A DNA stretch of 64,000 nt from Gordonia alkaliphila (lineage in GTDB: Bacteria; Actinomycetota; Actinomycetes; Mycobacteriales; Mycobacteriaceae), in the NCBI RefSeq assembly GCF_023017165.1, contig NZ_JALKBW010000001.1, forward strand, positions 2,604,001 to 2,668,000. Reading direction: 5' to 3'. This document shows positions 9,467 to 18,863 of the stretch, piece by piece (the first letter of the stretch is position 1; every line of letters starts with the position of its first letter). The translations under genes were made by a program, and so were the position numbers. A model generated the notes under the pieces. That model saw only the letters and a list, made by a program, of their open reading frames with translations. It was not told the origin of the DNA and did not search any database.

Positions 9467-10637
9467 ACACGTCCCGAAGATAGCGGCCCTGCGCGCGGAG
9501 TTCCTCCAGTCGCGCACGGGCCGCTTCTTCGTGCAGGCCCTCGTTCGCGACGATGATCGCCACCAGTGCGTCGTCGACGCTCTGCGCCATCTCGGTGGCG
9601 TCGCCGCACACGTAGAGCACCGCGCCGTCGCGCAGCCAGTGGTAGAGGTCGGCGCCGTGGCCGTCCATCAGGTGCTGGACGTAGACCTTCTCCTCCTGCT
9701 CGCGAGAGAAGGCGACGTCCAGGCGGTCGAGCACGCCGTCGGAGTGGAGACTCGAGATCTCCTCGCGGTACAGGAAGTCCTGGTCCCGGTGGCGCGCGCC
9801 GTGGAAGAGCCAGTTGCGTCCGCTGCCGCCGTCCTGGGCGCGCTCGTGCAGGAAGCCGCGGAACGGGGCGATCCCGGTGCCCGGCCCGATCATGATGATG
9901 TCGGTGTCCGGTTCGGGCAGGCGGAAGTTCTTATTCGGGGTCAGGTACACGCCCACGCTGTCGCCGGGCTGCACGCGGTCGGCGAGGTAGGTGGAGGCGG
10001 CTCCGCCGCGGTCGCGGCCGGCGCCCCACTCGTCGGTGGCGTAGTGGCGGACCGTCGCCGGCGTCAGGTGCAGCGTGCCGTCGTGCACGCTGGGCGCCGA
10101 CGAGATGGAGTAGGTGCGGGCGGTCAACGGCCGCAGTTCGGCCAGCAGCGCCTCCGGGGTGGGGGACCACTCCGGTTCCAGCGCCAGCAGATCCAGCACG
10201 TCGCGGCCGCGCGCCCACGCCTCGAGATCGGCGCGGTCGCCGGCCAGCAGCGCCGTGGCGACCTCGTTGTGCAGCGTCGTCGCGAGGTGGTCCAGCAGGT
10301 ACGGGGAGACCGACGTGATCTCGAAACCGTGGGTCAGGGCGGCGGTCAGGCTCTGGCTGCCCTTGCGGTCGGTGATCTCGGTGTCGGCGGGGACGCCGAG
10401 GCGGGCGATGATCGCCGCCACGAGCTCGGGTGCGTTCTGCGGAAGCACCGAGACAGCGTCGCCCGGCTGGTACTCCAGTCCGGCGTCGGCGATGTCGAGG
10501 ATCAGGTGGCGCACTTCCTTGTCGCTCTCCGGCGCCGTCAGCAGGTTGTTCTCGATCACCCGCGCCGAGTAGGGATTGCGCCGTGACCAGCGAGTCTTGC
10601 GGGCGGGGCGGTCGGAACTGCCGCTGGGCGTGGTCAT
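9462..10637 (-). CDS. Diflavin-reductase-type FAD/NADPH protein (CysJ-like, no FMN domain)
   Basis: 391 residues matching the FAD- and NADPH-binding half of sulfite reductase flavoprotein and P450 reductase. The connecting domain spans roughly residues 30-165. RTYSISSA near 173 is the FAD-stacking motif, GPGTGIAPFRGF near 250 binds NADPH, and YVCGDATEMA then a C-terminal YLRDVY complete the fold. The flavodoxin-like FMN domain that CysJ carries at its N-terminus is absent, so electrons must pass to a separate acceptor such as a ferredoxin, flavodoxin or sulfite reductase. The partner is not encoded nearby. It is convergent with rho. Annotated relatives are called sulfite reductase subunit alpha; I would not assume that substrate. 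Confidence 0.8.
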   Translation of the reverse strand: MTTPSGSSDRPARKTRWSRRNPYSARVIENNLLTAPESDKEVRHLILDIADAGLEYQPGDAVSVLPQNAPELVAAIIARLGVPADTEITDRKGSQSLTAALTHGFEITSVSPYLLDHLATTLHNEVATALLAGDRADLEAWARGRDVLDLLALEPEWSPTPEALLAELRPLTARTYSISSAPSVHDGTLHLTPATVRHYATDEWGAGRDRGGAASTYLADRVQPGDSVGVYLTPNKNFRLPEPDTDIIMIGPGTGIAPFRGFLHERAQDGGSGRNWLFHGARHRDQDFLYREEISSLHSDGVLDRLDVAFSREQEEKVYVQHLMDGHGADLYHWLRDGAVLYVCGDATEMAQSVDDALVAIIVANEGLHEEAARARLEELRAQGRYLRDVY

Positions 10638-10838
10638 CGGAGGGCGTCTCCCGGGGTCGTCGGCGGGTAAGGGTGCACTACTAGAATAGTCGCGGGCAAC
10701 CGGTCGAGGCGTTAACGCCGACGGGTGTGATTTAGCACCCGCCGCCGTCCTGTGGAATAATCGACCGGTCAGTCCGGTTCCGGTTCACATCGGCGCTCTG
10801 TGCCCGATGACCCGGCGGCCACGAACATTAAGGACCCC

Positions 10839-11051
10839 ATGAAGCAAGGCATTCACCCCCAGTACGAGGCGACCACCGTCGTCTGCGGTTGCGGCAACAC
10901 CTTCGAGACCCGCAGCACTGCCAAGGACGGCCGGATCAACGTGGAAGTCTGCTCGCAGTGCCACCCGTTCTACACCGGCAAGCAGAAGATCCTCGACACC
11001 GGCGGCCGCGTCGCTCGCTTCGAGAAGCGGTACGGCAAGCGCCAGAAGTAG
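10839..11051 (+). CDS. rpmE: 50S ribosomal protein L31 (zinc-binding form)
   Basis: A 70-residue L31. The cysteine set CGC near residue 17 and CSQC near 38 is that of the C+ type, which binds one zinc ion. L31 bridges the two ribosomal subunits. The start is the ATG at 10839 after TAAGGA, giving [10 protein letters not shown], the normal L31 N-terminus; the earlier GTG at 10800 is rejected. The C+ form is usually replaced by a zinc-free paralogue during zinc starvation; none lies in this window. A strong hairpin follows the stop codon. Confidence 0.95.
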   Translation: MKQGIHPQYEATTVVCGCGNTFETRSTAKDGRINVEVCSQCHPFYTGKQKILDTGGRVARFEKRYGKRQK

Positions 11052-11060
11052 CTTTCCCGC

Positions 11061-11104
11061 GACGCCCGGCTCACGATCTTCACCGATCGGCGGCCGGGCG
11101 TCGT
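11061..11104 (+). terminator. Hairpin terminator after rpmE
   Basis: A perfect 11-bp stem (CGACGCCCGGC at 11061-11071 with its complement at 11094-11104) closes a 22-nt loop, 10 nt after the rpmE stop. No U-tract follows, which is usual in GC-rich actinobacteria. It separates rpmE from prfA. Confidence 0.7.
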
Positions 11105-11196
11105 TCGCATCCGGGTGTCGTTCGTCGTCCCGGTACCCCTTTTCGACGTTTCATCCCGCGAGTCGCCGCACCGGCGAGTTCAGGAGCGCAGTACAC

Positions 11197-12270
11197 GTGA
11201 GCAGGCAGGCCACCGCGATCGACGACATCCTCGCCGAGTACCAGGGACTGGAGCAGCAGCTCTCGGATCCGTCGCTGCACGACGATCCCGCCACCGCGCG
11301 TCGAGTCGGCAAACGGTTCGCCGAGCTGGGCCCGGTGATGACTACGTACACCAAGCTGGCCGCGGCCCGTGAGGATCTGGCGGCCGCGCACGAACTCGCC
11401 GAAGCTGATCCGAGCTTCGCGGAGGAGCTGCCGGCGCTGGAGGCCACGGTGGCGGAACTGGACGCAGCGCTGACCGACCTGCTGGCTCCGCGCGATCCGC
11501 ACGACGGCGACGACGTGGTACTCGAAGTGAAGTCCGGGGCCGGGGGAGAGGAGTCGGCGCTGTTCGCCGCCGACCTGGTCCGGATGTACCTGAGGTACTG
11601 CGAGCGCCGCGGCTGGAAGGCCACCGTGCTGGGCGTCACCGAATCCGATCTCGGCGGCTACAAGGACGCGACGCTCTCGATCAAGGCGCGCGAGGCGTCC
11701 CGCGACGGCGTCTGGTCCCGCCTGAAGTTCGAGGGCGGCGTGCACCGCGTGCAGCGCGTGCCGGTCACCGAGTCGCAGGGTCGCATCCACACCTCGGCCG
11801 CCGGGGTGCTCATCTACCCCGAGCCCGACGAGGTCGCCGAGATCGCGATCGACGACTCCGACCTGCGCGTCGACGTGTACCGCAGCTCCGGCAAGGGCGG
11901 ACAGGGCGTGAACACCACCGACTCGGCGGTGCGCCTGACGCACCTGCCCACCGGCATCGTCGTGACCTGTCAGAACGAGCGCTCCCAGATCCAGAACAAG
12001 GCGCGCGCCATGCAGGTGCTCGCCGCCCGGCTGCAGGCCGCCGCGGATGAGGAGAAGGCCGCCGAGGCCGCCGCCGGCCGCGCCGCGCAGATCCGCACCG
12101 TGGACCGCTCCGAACGCATCCGCACCTACAACTTCCCGGAGAACCGCATCTCCGATCACCGCATCGGCTTCAAGGCCAACAACCTCGACGCGGTGCTCTC
12201 CGGGGAGATGGAAGCCCTGCTCGACGCGCTGGTGGAGGCCGACAAGCAGGCGCGACTCGAGGAGCAGTGA
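11197..12270 (+). CDS. prfA: Peptide chain release factor 1
   Basis: RF1 recognises UAA and UAG and triggers peptide release. It has 357 residues, the same as the M. tuberculosis protein. The catalytic GGQ is at about 234-236 within [12 protein letters not shown]; the glutamine is the residue methylated by PrmC, encoded next. The codon-recognition domain precedes it. The GTG at 11197 gives the expected length. Its stop overlaps the start of prmC by 4 bp, so release factor and its methylase are translationally coupled. Confidence 0.97.
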   Translation: MSRQATAIDDILAEYQGLEQQLSDPSLHDDPATARRVGKRFAELGPVMTTYTKLAAAREDLAAAHELAEADPSFAEELPALEATVAELDAALTDLLAPRDPHDGDDVVLEVKSGAGGEESALFAADLVRMYLRYCERRGWKATVLGVTESDLGGYKDATLSIKAREASRDGVWSRLKFEGGVHRVQRVPVTESQGRIHTSAAGVLIYPEPDEVAEIAIDDSDLRVDVYRSSGKGGQGVNTTDSAVRLTHLPTGIVVTCQNERSQIQNKARAMQVLAARLQAAADEEKAAEAAAGRAAQIRTVDRSERIRTYNFPENRISDHRIGFKANNLDAVLSGEMEALLDALVEADKQARLEEQ

Positions 12271-13235
12271 CCTCGCCGTCTGATCGTTCGGGCGCCAACC
12301 CTTCTGCCTCGAACCCTTTTGCCTCGAACCCTTCTGCCTCGAACCCTTCTGCGACGGCGCTGCGCGCCCGGGGCGCGGCGGCGCTGGCCACCGCGGGCAT
12401 CGATGCCGCGGCCACCGACGCCGGCTGGTTGCTGGCCCACGTGCTCGGCATCGAGCCGGGGCGGCTGATCCTGGCCGACGATCCCACCGCCGCGCAGGCT
12501 GCCGCGTACGACGCCCTCATCGCCCGCCGCGCGGAGCGAATCCCGTTGCAGCACTTGACCGCCGAGGCCTCGTTCGCCGGCGTGGAACTCGCCGTGGGGC
12601 CGGGAGTGTTCGTCCCGCGCCCGGAGACCGAACTGCTCGTCGAGTGGGCCGCCCGCGCGTGCGCCGACGTCGCCGAGCCCGGGGCGGCGGTCCGCGTGGT
12701 CGACCTCTGCTCGGGCAGCGGTGCCCTCGCGCTGGCCGTCGCGACCGCGGTGCCGCGCGCGGCGATGGTCGCGGTGGAACGGTCGCCGTCGGCGCTCGAC
12801 TACCTGCGGCGCAATGCGGCGGCGCAACCGTCGTCGGTGGCCGACCGGGTGCGGGTGGTGGCCGGCGACGTCACCGACCCGGACGTGTGGGCCGAGCTCG
12901 GCGTCGTCGACGTGATCGTCTGCAACCCGCCGTACGTGCCCGCCGCCGCGCCGGTGTCCCCGGAGGTGGCGCACGACCCGGCGGAGGCGGTCTTCTCCGG
13001 CGAGACCGGCATGGACCTGATCGTCGAACTCGTTCCGCTACTCGCCGAGGGCCTGCGGCCCGGCGGGGTGGTGGCGCTCGAGCACGACGACACCACCGCG
13101 GCCGCAACGGTCGACGTCTTCGTCGCCGACGGCCGGTTCACCGAGGTCGTCGGTCACCGCGATCTGGCCGGACGTCCGCGTTATGTCACCGCGCGCCGGG
13201 CCGACCCGGCGACCGTGCAAGGATGGAAACCGTGA
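12267..13235 (+). CDS. prmC: Release factor glutamine methyltransferase
   Basis: PrmC methylates the GGQ glutamine of RF1 and RF2 using S-adenosylmethionine. It has 322 residues. The SAM-binding loop is [13 protein letters not shown] (about 145-157) and the catalytic NPPY is at 220-223 in CNPPYVP. The small N-terminal helical domain contains [11 protein letters not shown]. Unusually, the first 30 residues are a Ser/Ala/Asn/Pro repeat encoded by 15-bp tandem copies. An initiation codon after the repeat would still give a complete enzyme, but the GTG at 12267 overlaps the prfA stop (GTGA) and fits coupling. Confidence 0.95.
   Translation: MTSPSDRSGANPSASNPFASNPSASNPSATALRARGAAALATAGIDAAATDAGWLLAHVLGIEPGRLILADDPTAAQAAAYDALIARRAERIPLQHLTAEASFAGVELAVGPGVFVPRPETELLVEWAARACADVAEPGAAVRVVDLCSGSGALALAVATAVPRAAMVAVERSPSALDYLRRNAAAQPSSVADRVRVVAGDVTDPDVWAELGVVDVIVCNPPYVPAAAPVSPEVAHDPAEAVFSGETGMDLIVELVPLLAEGLRPGGVVALEHDDTTAAATVDVFVADGRFTEVVGHRDLAGRPRYVTARRADPATVQGWKP
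12301..12355 (+). repeat. 15-bp tandem repeat at the 5' end of prmC
   Basis: Units of CTTCTGCCTCGAACC (second copy CTTTTGCCTCGAACC) run about 3.7 times, encoding [10 protein letters not shown] steps. The repeat length is a multiple of three, so copy-number slippage would not disturb the frame. Confidence 0.85.
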
Positions 13236-13891
13236 GCGCCGTCTACGACTGCAGTGACCCGCAAGAACGAGCCGCCGGGCTGCACGCCGCGGTCGGCGCC
13301 GCGCGGGCCGGCCGACTGGTGGTTCTGCCCACCGACACCCTGTACGGCCTGGGCTGCGATGCCTTCGACTCCGAAGCCGTGAGCGCGCTGCTCGCCGCCA
13401 AACACCGCGGCCGCGACATGCCGGTGCCGGTTCTGGTGGGCTCGTGGCACACCGTCGACGGCCTGGTGCAGCGCGTCAGCCCGCAGGCCCGGGAACTGGT
13501 GCAGTCGTTCTGGCCGGGCGGTCTGAGCCTGGTGGTGGAGCAGGCGCCGTCGCTGGCCTGGGACCTCGGCGACACCGACGGCACCGTGATGCTGCGGATG
13601 CCGCTGCACCCGGTCGCCATCGAGGTGCTCCGCGAAGTGGGACCGATGGCGGTCTCCAGCGCCAACGTCTCCGGCAGCGCACCGGCCGCCACCGTGGGCG
13701 ACGCCCGGGCGCAGCTCGGCGACTCGGTCGCCGTCTACCTCGACGGCGGTCCCGCCGATCACGCGGTGGCCTCCACCATCGTCGACCTCACCGGCGCCGA
13801 TCCCGTGGTGCTGCGCGAGGGCGCGGTGTCCGTGGACGCCATCGCCGACGTGCTCGACGTGGATCCGGCCGACCTGCGGAGACCGCAATGA
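13232..13891 (+). CDS. L-threonylcarbamoyladenylate synthase (Sua5/YciO/YrdC family)
   Basis: A 219-residue YrdC-domain protein that makes threonylcarbamoyl-AMP from threonine, bicarbonate and ATP, the first step of the t6A37 modification of ANN-reading tRNAs. Typical motifs are VVLPTDTLYGLGCDAF near the N-terminus, KHRGRDMPVPVLV and SSANVSGSAPA. It lacks the C-terminal Sua5 domain, so it is TsaC-like in length but sits at the Sua5-type Rv1301 position. The start is GTG at 13232, overlapping the prmC stop and preceded by AAGGATGG; an ATG at 13223 is a possible alternative. Confidence 0.93.
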   Translation: MSAVYDCSDPQERAAGLHAAVGAARAGRLVVLPTDTLYGLGCDAFDSEAVSALLAAKHRGRDMPVPVLVGSWHTVDGLVQRVSPQARELVQSFWPGGLSLVVEQAPSLAWDLGDTDGTVMLRMPLHPVAIEVLREVGPMAVSSANVSGSAPAATVGDARAQLGDSVAVYLDGGPADHAVASTIVDLTGADPVVLREGAVSVDAIADVLDVDPADLRRPQ

Positions 13892-15138
13892 CCGACGCCG
13901 ACCTGACCGACCACCAGCGGGCGCTGGCCGCCGCCGACCCCGCGATGGCCGAGCTGATCGCCCGCGAACAGCGGCGCCGCGACTCCGGCCTGCAGTTGCT
14001 GGCGGCCGAGTCGGTGGCGACCCCCGCTGTGCGGGCCGCCATGGCGTCGGTGCTGTCGGACAAGTACGCCGAGGGCTACCCGGGCCGCCGCTTCCACGGT
14101 GGCTGCGCGGTGGTCGACGAGGTCGAGGAGCTCGCCCGCGCCCGCGCCCGCGCGCTGTTCGACGCCGAATACGTAAACGTGCAGCCGCTGTCCTGGGTGC
14201 TCGCGAACCTGGCCGTGCTGGCCGCCTTCGCCAAACCGGGCGATCAGCTGCTCTCGTTGAGCCTGCGCCACGGCGGCCACCAGACGCACGGCTCCCGCGC
14301 CAACTCGTCCGGACGCTGGTTCAACGTCGTGAACTACGGCGTGCGCCGCGACACCGAGCAGGTGGACTACGAGAAGCTGCACGAGCTCGCGATGATCCAT
14401 CGCCCGCGCATCCTGGTCGTCGGCGGCACCTCGTACACCCGCCTCTGGGATCTGCCGCGACTGCGCGCCATCGCAGACGAGGCCGAATGCATCCTGTGGG
14501 TCGACGCCGCGCACCTGGCGGGTCTCGTCGCCGGCGGTGTGCTGGCCTCCCCGGTTCCGTACGCCGATGTGGTGACCGTCGCGACCAACAAGGTGATCCG
14601 CGGACCGCGCGGTGGTCTGCTGCTGGCCCGCGGCGAGCACGCTCAAGCCCTCGATCGCGCAGTCTTCCCGTTCCTGCAGGGTGCCCCGGCGATGCACGCC
14701 GTCGGGGCCAAGGCGGTGGCCTTCGCCGAGTCGGCCACCCCGGAGTTCCAGGCCTACGCCGGCGAAGTGGCGGGCACCGCGCGCGACCTCGTGGCCGCGC
14801 TCGCCGCGCACGGGCTGCGCCCGGTCGGCGGCGGCACCGACACCCATCTGGGCATCGTCGACGTCAGCTCGCTCGGACTCACCGGCCGCGAGGCCGCGGC
14901 CCGCCTGGCGGCCAGCGGCATCATCGTCGACAAGGCGGTGACCCCGTTCGACGCCGCGCCGGTCACCGAGGGCTCGGCGATCCGCTTCGGCACGGCGGCC
15001 GCGGTCGCCGAAGGCCTGCGGGCCGCGCAGATTCCGGCCCTCGCCGACCTGATGCGCGTCGCCCTCGACGCGCCCACCGACGATCGCGCCCGACACGACG
15101 TCGTGGCGGCCGAACTCGCGGCGCTGCGTGCCGAGTAG
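13888..15138 (+). CDS. Divergent serine hydroxymethyltransferase homologue
   Basis: 416 residues of fold-type I PLP enzyme clearly related to GlyA along its whole length (KYAEGYPG, HGGHQTHGS, VDAAHLAGLVAGG, GPRGGLLLA, SAIRFGTAA). The PLP lysine is Lys235. Several normally invariant sites differ: the Ser-Gly-Ser phosphate-binding loop of GlyA is SWV, the His before the PLP lysine is Asn234, ASEN is AAES, and the Tyr of KRYYGG is His. The carboxylate-binding Arg of IRFG is kept. Folate-dependent serine cleavage is therefore doubtful; another beta-hydroxy amino acid or aldol reaction is possible. The ATG overlaps the preceding stop (ATGA), so it is made with the translation genes. It has no counterpart at this point in M. 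tuberculosis. Confidence 0.85.
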   Translation: MTDADLTDHQRALAAADPAMAELIAREQRRRDSGLQLLAAESVATPAVRAAMASVLSDKYAEGYPGRRFHGGCAVVDEVEELARARARALFDAEYVNVQPLSWVLANLAVLAAFAKPGDQLLSLSLRHGGHQTHGSRANSSGRWFNVVNYGVRRDTEQVDYEKLHELAMIHRPRILVVGGTSYTRLWDLPRLRAIADEAECILWVDAAHLAGLVAGGVLASPVPYADVVTVATNKVIRGPRGGLLLARGEHAQALDRAVFPFLQGAPAMHAVGAKAVAFAESATPEFQAYAGEVAGTARDLVAALAAHGLRPVGGGTDTHLGIVDVSSLGLTGREAAARLAASGIIVDKAVTPFDAAPVTEGSAIRFGTAAAVAEGLRAAQIPALADLMRVALDAPTDDRARHDVVAAELAALRAE

Positions 15139-15148
15139 CCTGTCTGGC

Positions 15149-16327
15149 GTGACTGGATCGGGAAGCGGCGTGCAGCTGCTCGCGTTGGACTCCGTCGGCG
15201 GGGTCGGCGTTCCGCTGCGCGAGCTGGCGCTGGTCGGGCTGACCGCCGCCGGCATCACGTACCTGATCACCGCGCTGGTCCGCGTCTTCGCGGTCCGTGC
15301 CGGGGCGGTCGCCGTCCCGCGTGAACGCGACGTGCACTTGATCCCCACCCCGCGCCTCGGGGGAGTGGGCATGTACCTGGGCGTGGTGTGCGCGATCGCG
15401 CTCGCGGCGCAGTTGCCCGCCCTCAACCGCGGGTTCGCCTACACACCCGACATGATCGCGGTGATCACCGCCGGCCTGGTGATCGTGCTGGTCGGCGTGA
15501 TCGACGATCGGTGGGGGCTGGACGCCCTCACCAAGTTCGTCGGCCAGATCACCGCAGCCGGGGTGCTCGTGGTGTTGGGGGTCAGTTGGTACGTGGTCTA
15601 CGTGCCGTTCGCGGACATCGGCACCGTGGTGCTCGACCCGCTGCAGGCGGGCCTGCTCACCGTGGTCATCACGGTCACCACGATCAACGCCATCAACTTC
15701 GTCGACGGCCTCGACGGCCTGGCCGCGGGTCTCGGGCTGATCGCGTCCATCGCGATCCTCATCTTCTCGCTCGGTCTGCTGCACGATCAGGGCGGCGACG
15801 TGAACTACTACTCGCCTGCGCTGATCACCACCGCGCTGGCCGGTGCGTGCCTGGGCTTCCTGCCGCACAATTTCTCCCCGGCACGCATCTTCATGGGCGA
15901 CTCCGGCGCCATGCTGATCGGCCTGATGCTGGCCGCGGCGTCGACCAGCGCGTCGGGCCGCCCGGCGCTGAGCGCGTACGGCACCGCCGACATGTTCACC
16001 CTGCTGTCGCCCCTGATCCTGGTGGCCGCGGTGGTCTTCATCCCGCTGCTCGACATGGTGCTGGCGGTGATCCGCCGCACGCGCGCGGGTGTCAGCTTCG
16101 CCACTCCGGACAAGATGCACCTGCACCACAAGCTCCTGGAACTGGGCCACTCCTCGCGTCGCGTGGCACTGCTGATCTACCTGTGGGTGGGGGTGCTGGC
16201 GCTGTCGGTGGCCGCGTGCACGCTGTTCTCCCCGCTGGCCGTGGCGCCCTTCTTCTTCGTCGGCTTGCTGATCGCGCTGGCCGCCACCTTCGCTCCTCGG
16301 TTGAGTCGCAGGCTCGCCACTCGCTAG
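15149..16327 (+). CDS. wecA: Decaprenyl-phosphate N-acetylglucosamine-1-phosphate transferase
   Basis: A polytopic membrane transferase (392 residues, about 11 membrane segments) of the MraY/WecA family. It moves GlcNAc-1-phosphate from UDP-GlcNAc to polyprenyl phosphate; in mycolate actinobacteria this starts the linker joining arabinogalactan to peptidoglycan. Catalytic motifs: NFVDGLDGLAAG (about 185), NFSPARIFMGDSGA (about 243) and a HLHH histidine cluster in DKMHLHHKLL near 326. Start GTG at 15149; an upstream GTG at 15128 inside the SHMT-like gene is less likely. The position between sua5 and the atpI-like gene is conserved in M. tuberculosis. Confidence 0.95.
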   Translation: MTGSGSGVQLLALDSVGGVGVPLRELALVGLTAAGITYLITALVRVFAVRAGAVAVPRERDVHLIPTPRLGGVGMYLGVVCAIALAAQLPALNRGFAYTPDMIAVITAGLVIVLVGVIDDRWGLDALTKFVGQITAAGVLVVLGVSWYVVYVPFADIGTVVLDPLQAGLLTVVITVTTINAINFVDGLDGLAAGLGLIASIAILIFSLGLLHDQGGDVNYYSPALITTALAGACLGFLPHNFSPARIFMGDSGAMLIGLMLAAASTSASGRPALSAYGTADMFTLLSPLILVAAVVFIPLLDMVLAVIRRTRAGVSFATPDKMHLHHKLLELGHSSRRVALLIYLWVGVLALSVAACTLFSPLAVAPFFFVGLLIALAATFAPRLSRRLATR

Positions 16328-16336
16328 CCTTGGCGC

Positions 16337-16843
16337 GTGTCCACGAATGCCGAGAATCCGAATCTGTCGCCCGACGGGGACGTAGCCGAGACCGTCTACG
16401 ACTCCCTGGCCCCCCTCAAGAACGGGCTGCGCTACGGCCTGCTCGGGTTGCTCGCGCTGACCCTGATCGGGCTGGTGATCTGGTGGCCGATCGACGGACT
16501 GCCGGGGGTCTGGGGCGTCCTCATCGGCGCCGGCGTCGGCGGCAGCTTCATTCTGCTGACCGTCATCTCGATCATGGCCACCGCCAAGATGTCGCCGTCG
16601 ATCACCATGGCCACGGTCATGGGGTCGTGGTTCCTCAAGATGGTGGTGGTGCTGGTGGTGATGGCGGTACTGGCGAACATGGACTTCTATTCCAAGGGCG
16701 CCCTGGTCAGCATGCTGATCGGCGCCATCGTCGCGGTGCTCGGTTCCGAGGTCTGGGGCGTGATGAGCACCAACTCGCCGTACGTCGAGCCGGAAGCCTC
16801 CGGCAGCGAGGTCGGCGAAGACTCACCACCGACGGGTAAGTGA
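16337..16843 (+). CDS. AtpI-like membrane protein preceding the ATP synthase operon
   Basis: 168 residues with four predicted membrane helices (around residues 33-50, 56-76, 92-112 and 117-137), a hydrophilic N-terminus and an acidic tail. It occupies the place of Rv1303, directly ahead of atpB, and resembles the small AtpI/uncI-like proteins thought to help assemble the c-ring; sequence identity to classical AtpI is low. The GTG start at 16337 follows wecA by 9 bp. Confidence 0.8.
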   Translation: MSTNAENPNLSPDGDVAETVYDSLAPLKNGLRYGLLGLLALTLIGLVIWWPIDGLPGVWGVLIGAGVGGSFILLTVISIMATAKMSPSITMATVMGSWFLKMVVVLVVMAVLANMDFYSKGALVSMLIGAIVAVLGSEVWGVMSTNSPYVEPEASGSEVGEDSPPTGK

Positions 16844-17087
16844 CGAGTACCATAATTCCGGGTGCTGACCTGCTACTACCTCTGATAGTAGGAGCGGATC
16901 GCACCGAGGAACGAGCTCGCCGCGGGGGCCGGATTGGTTTCACCCGGGTTCGCCTTGATAAAGTTCTGCACGCACCACCACTGCGGAAGCAACGCCTCAA
17001 CGCGCTGCGGCCGCACTGTGCCCGCACCGATAGCCGATCGAACCGAGAGTCCACGGGGCTCCTCGGTCCCGAACACGGGAGAGAACG
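16844..17087 (+). other. Intergenic region upstream of atpB with a short hairpin
   Basis: The 244 bp hold a perfect 6-bp hairpin, CTACTA at 16873-16878 with TAGTAG at 16886-16891. CATAAT around 16853 resembles a -10 box but has no convincing -35. I see no other gene here. The segment probably contains the operon promoter and leader. Confidence 0.4.
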
Positions 17088-17915
17088 CTGAGCGTCATCC
17101 TGGCCACTGCGACCCAGCTCAATGAGCAGGGTCTGCTCCTCGCCGCCGAAGAGTTCCACACGCCGAGCCTGAACGACTTCTTCCCGCCCGCGGTCCTGTT
17201 CGAAGGCACCGTGTTCGAGTTGAACCGCATCACCATCATGCGGGTCGTGATCTCCGTGCTGGTGGCAGCCGGCTTCGCGTTCGCGATGCGCAGCCCCAAG
17301 GTGATTCCCCGCGGTGTGCAGAACGTCGCCGAGTCCATGCTCGACTTCGTGCGGATCAACATCGCCGAAGAGATCCTGGGCAAGGAGAACGGCCGCAAGT
17401 TCCTGGCCATCATCGCCTCGATCTTCTTCGCCACGATCTTCCTGAACCTCTCGTCGATCGTGCCGTTCCTGAACATCTCCTCGAACGCGCGCATCGGCAT
17501 GCCGCTGGTGATGGCCGCCGTCGCCTACATCACCTACCTCTGGGTGGGTATCGCCAAGTACGGCTTCTTCGGCTTCATCAAGTCCTCGATCGTGCTGCCC
17601 GGCGTCCCGCTGGCCATTCAGCCGCTGCTGATCCCGATCGAGTTCATCTCGACCTTCGTCCTGCGTCCGTTCACGCTGACCATTCGACTCATGGCCAACA
17701 TGCTGGCCGGTCACATCATGCTGGTGCTGTTCTTCGCAGCCACCCAGTACTTCCTGTTCAGTGGTACCTGGCACGTCGTCTTCGCCCCCTTCGCGTTGCT
17801 CGCGGGCGTCGGCTTCACCTTCTTCGAGCTGCTGGTCATCGGCCTGCAGGCCTACATCTTCGCGCTGCTGACCGCGGTCTACATCGACCAGTCGCTGCAC
17901 GCGGACCAGCACTAA
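17088..17915 (+). CDS. atpB: ATP synthase Fo subunit a
   Basis: Subunit a forms the two proton half-channels beside the c-ring. The essential arginine is Arg200 in LTIRLMANMLAGH. Five or so membrane helices follow an amphipathic start. Homology begins well upstream of the first ATG (17211): the N-terminal TPSLNDFFPP and LFEGTVFELNRI are typical of the family, yet no ATG, GTG or TTG lies in frame. The likely start is CTG at 17088, four bases after GGGAGAG, giving 275 residues. A sequencing error at the start codon is the alternative. Confidence 0.93.
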   Translation: MSVILATATQLNEQGLLLAAEEFHTPSLNDFFPPAVLFEGTVFELNRITIMRVVISVLVAAGFAFAMRSPKVIPRGVQNVAESMLDFVRINIAEEILGKENGRKFLAIIASIFFATIFLNLSSIVPFLNISSNARIGMPLVMAAVAYITYLWVGIAKYGFFGFIKSSIVLPGVPLAIQPLLIPIEFISTFVLRPFTLTIRLMANMLAGHIMLVLFFAATQYFLFSGTWHVVFAPFALLAGVGFTFFELLVIGLQAYIFALLTAVYIDQSLHADQH

Positions 17916-17967
17916 ACCTCCCGGAGCCGGTCAACCCCGAGCGGCTCCTCCAAACCCCCAGAACTGA

Positions 17968-18270
<303 letters not shown>

Positions 18271-18284
18271 TCTGAGACACCGAC

Positions 18285-18848
18285 ATGATCAACACCACTG
18301 ACCTGTATCTCCTCGCGGAGGAGAGCACGGACAATCAGAACCCGCTGTTGCCAGCGTGGTACGACATCATCTGGTCGTTGGTCGCCTTCGCCGTCGTTCT
18401 CTTCGTCTTCTGGAAGTACGTGATCCCGCGTTACCAGAAGGTCCTGGACGAGCGTCGCGAGACCATCGAGGGCGGCATCGAGCGCGCCGAGGCCGCACAG
18501 GCCGAAGCCAACGCTTCGCTCACGGCGTACCGCGAGCAGCTCGCCGGTGCCCGTGAAGAGGCGGCCGGTATCCGTGATGAGGCGCGCCAGCAGGGCACGC
18601 AGATCATCGCCGATATGAAGACCCAGGCCACCGCGGAAAGCGACCGGATCATCGCCAACGGCGCTGCTCAGCTCGCTGCCCAGCGTCAGCAGATCGTTTC
18701 CGAACTGCGCGGCGACGTGGGCCGCCTGTCGGTCGACCTCGCTGAGAAGCTGGTCGCGTCCGAGCTGTCCGACGGCACCAAGCAGGCCGGCACCGTCAAT
18801 CGGTTCCTCGCGGAACTCGACGACGTCGCCGATCAGGCCGCGAAGTAA
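18285..18848 (+). CDS. atpF: ATP synthase Fo subunit b
   Basis: 187 residues: one N-terminal membrane helix (about 25-45, [16 protein letters not shown]), then a long charged helix rich in Ala, Glu and Arg that forms the peripheral stalk. It is a free-standing b subunit with no delta domain. The start is the ATG at 18285, 14 bp after atpE. Confidence 0.95.
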   Translation: MINTTDLYLLAEESTDNQNPLLPAWYDIIWSLVAFAVVLFVFWKYVIPRYQKVLDERRETIEGGIERAEAAQAEANASLTAYREQLAGAREEAAGIRDEARQQGTQIIADMKTQATAESDRIIANGAAQLAAQRQQIVSELRGDVGRLSVDLAEKLVASELSDGTKQAGTVNRFLAELDDVADQAAK

Positions 18849-18863
18849 GAGTTCCGATGATGG

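Noticed and set aside
12301..12355. CRISPR or minisatellite origin element
   Set aside because: Only about four 15-bp units with no spacers, all coding within prmC.
11080..12974. Leftward frames opposite prfA and prmC
   Set aside because: Shadows of coupled rightward genes; no start signals or domains.
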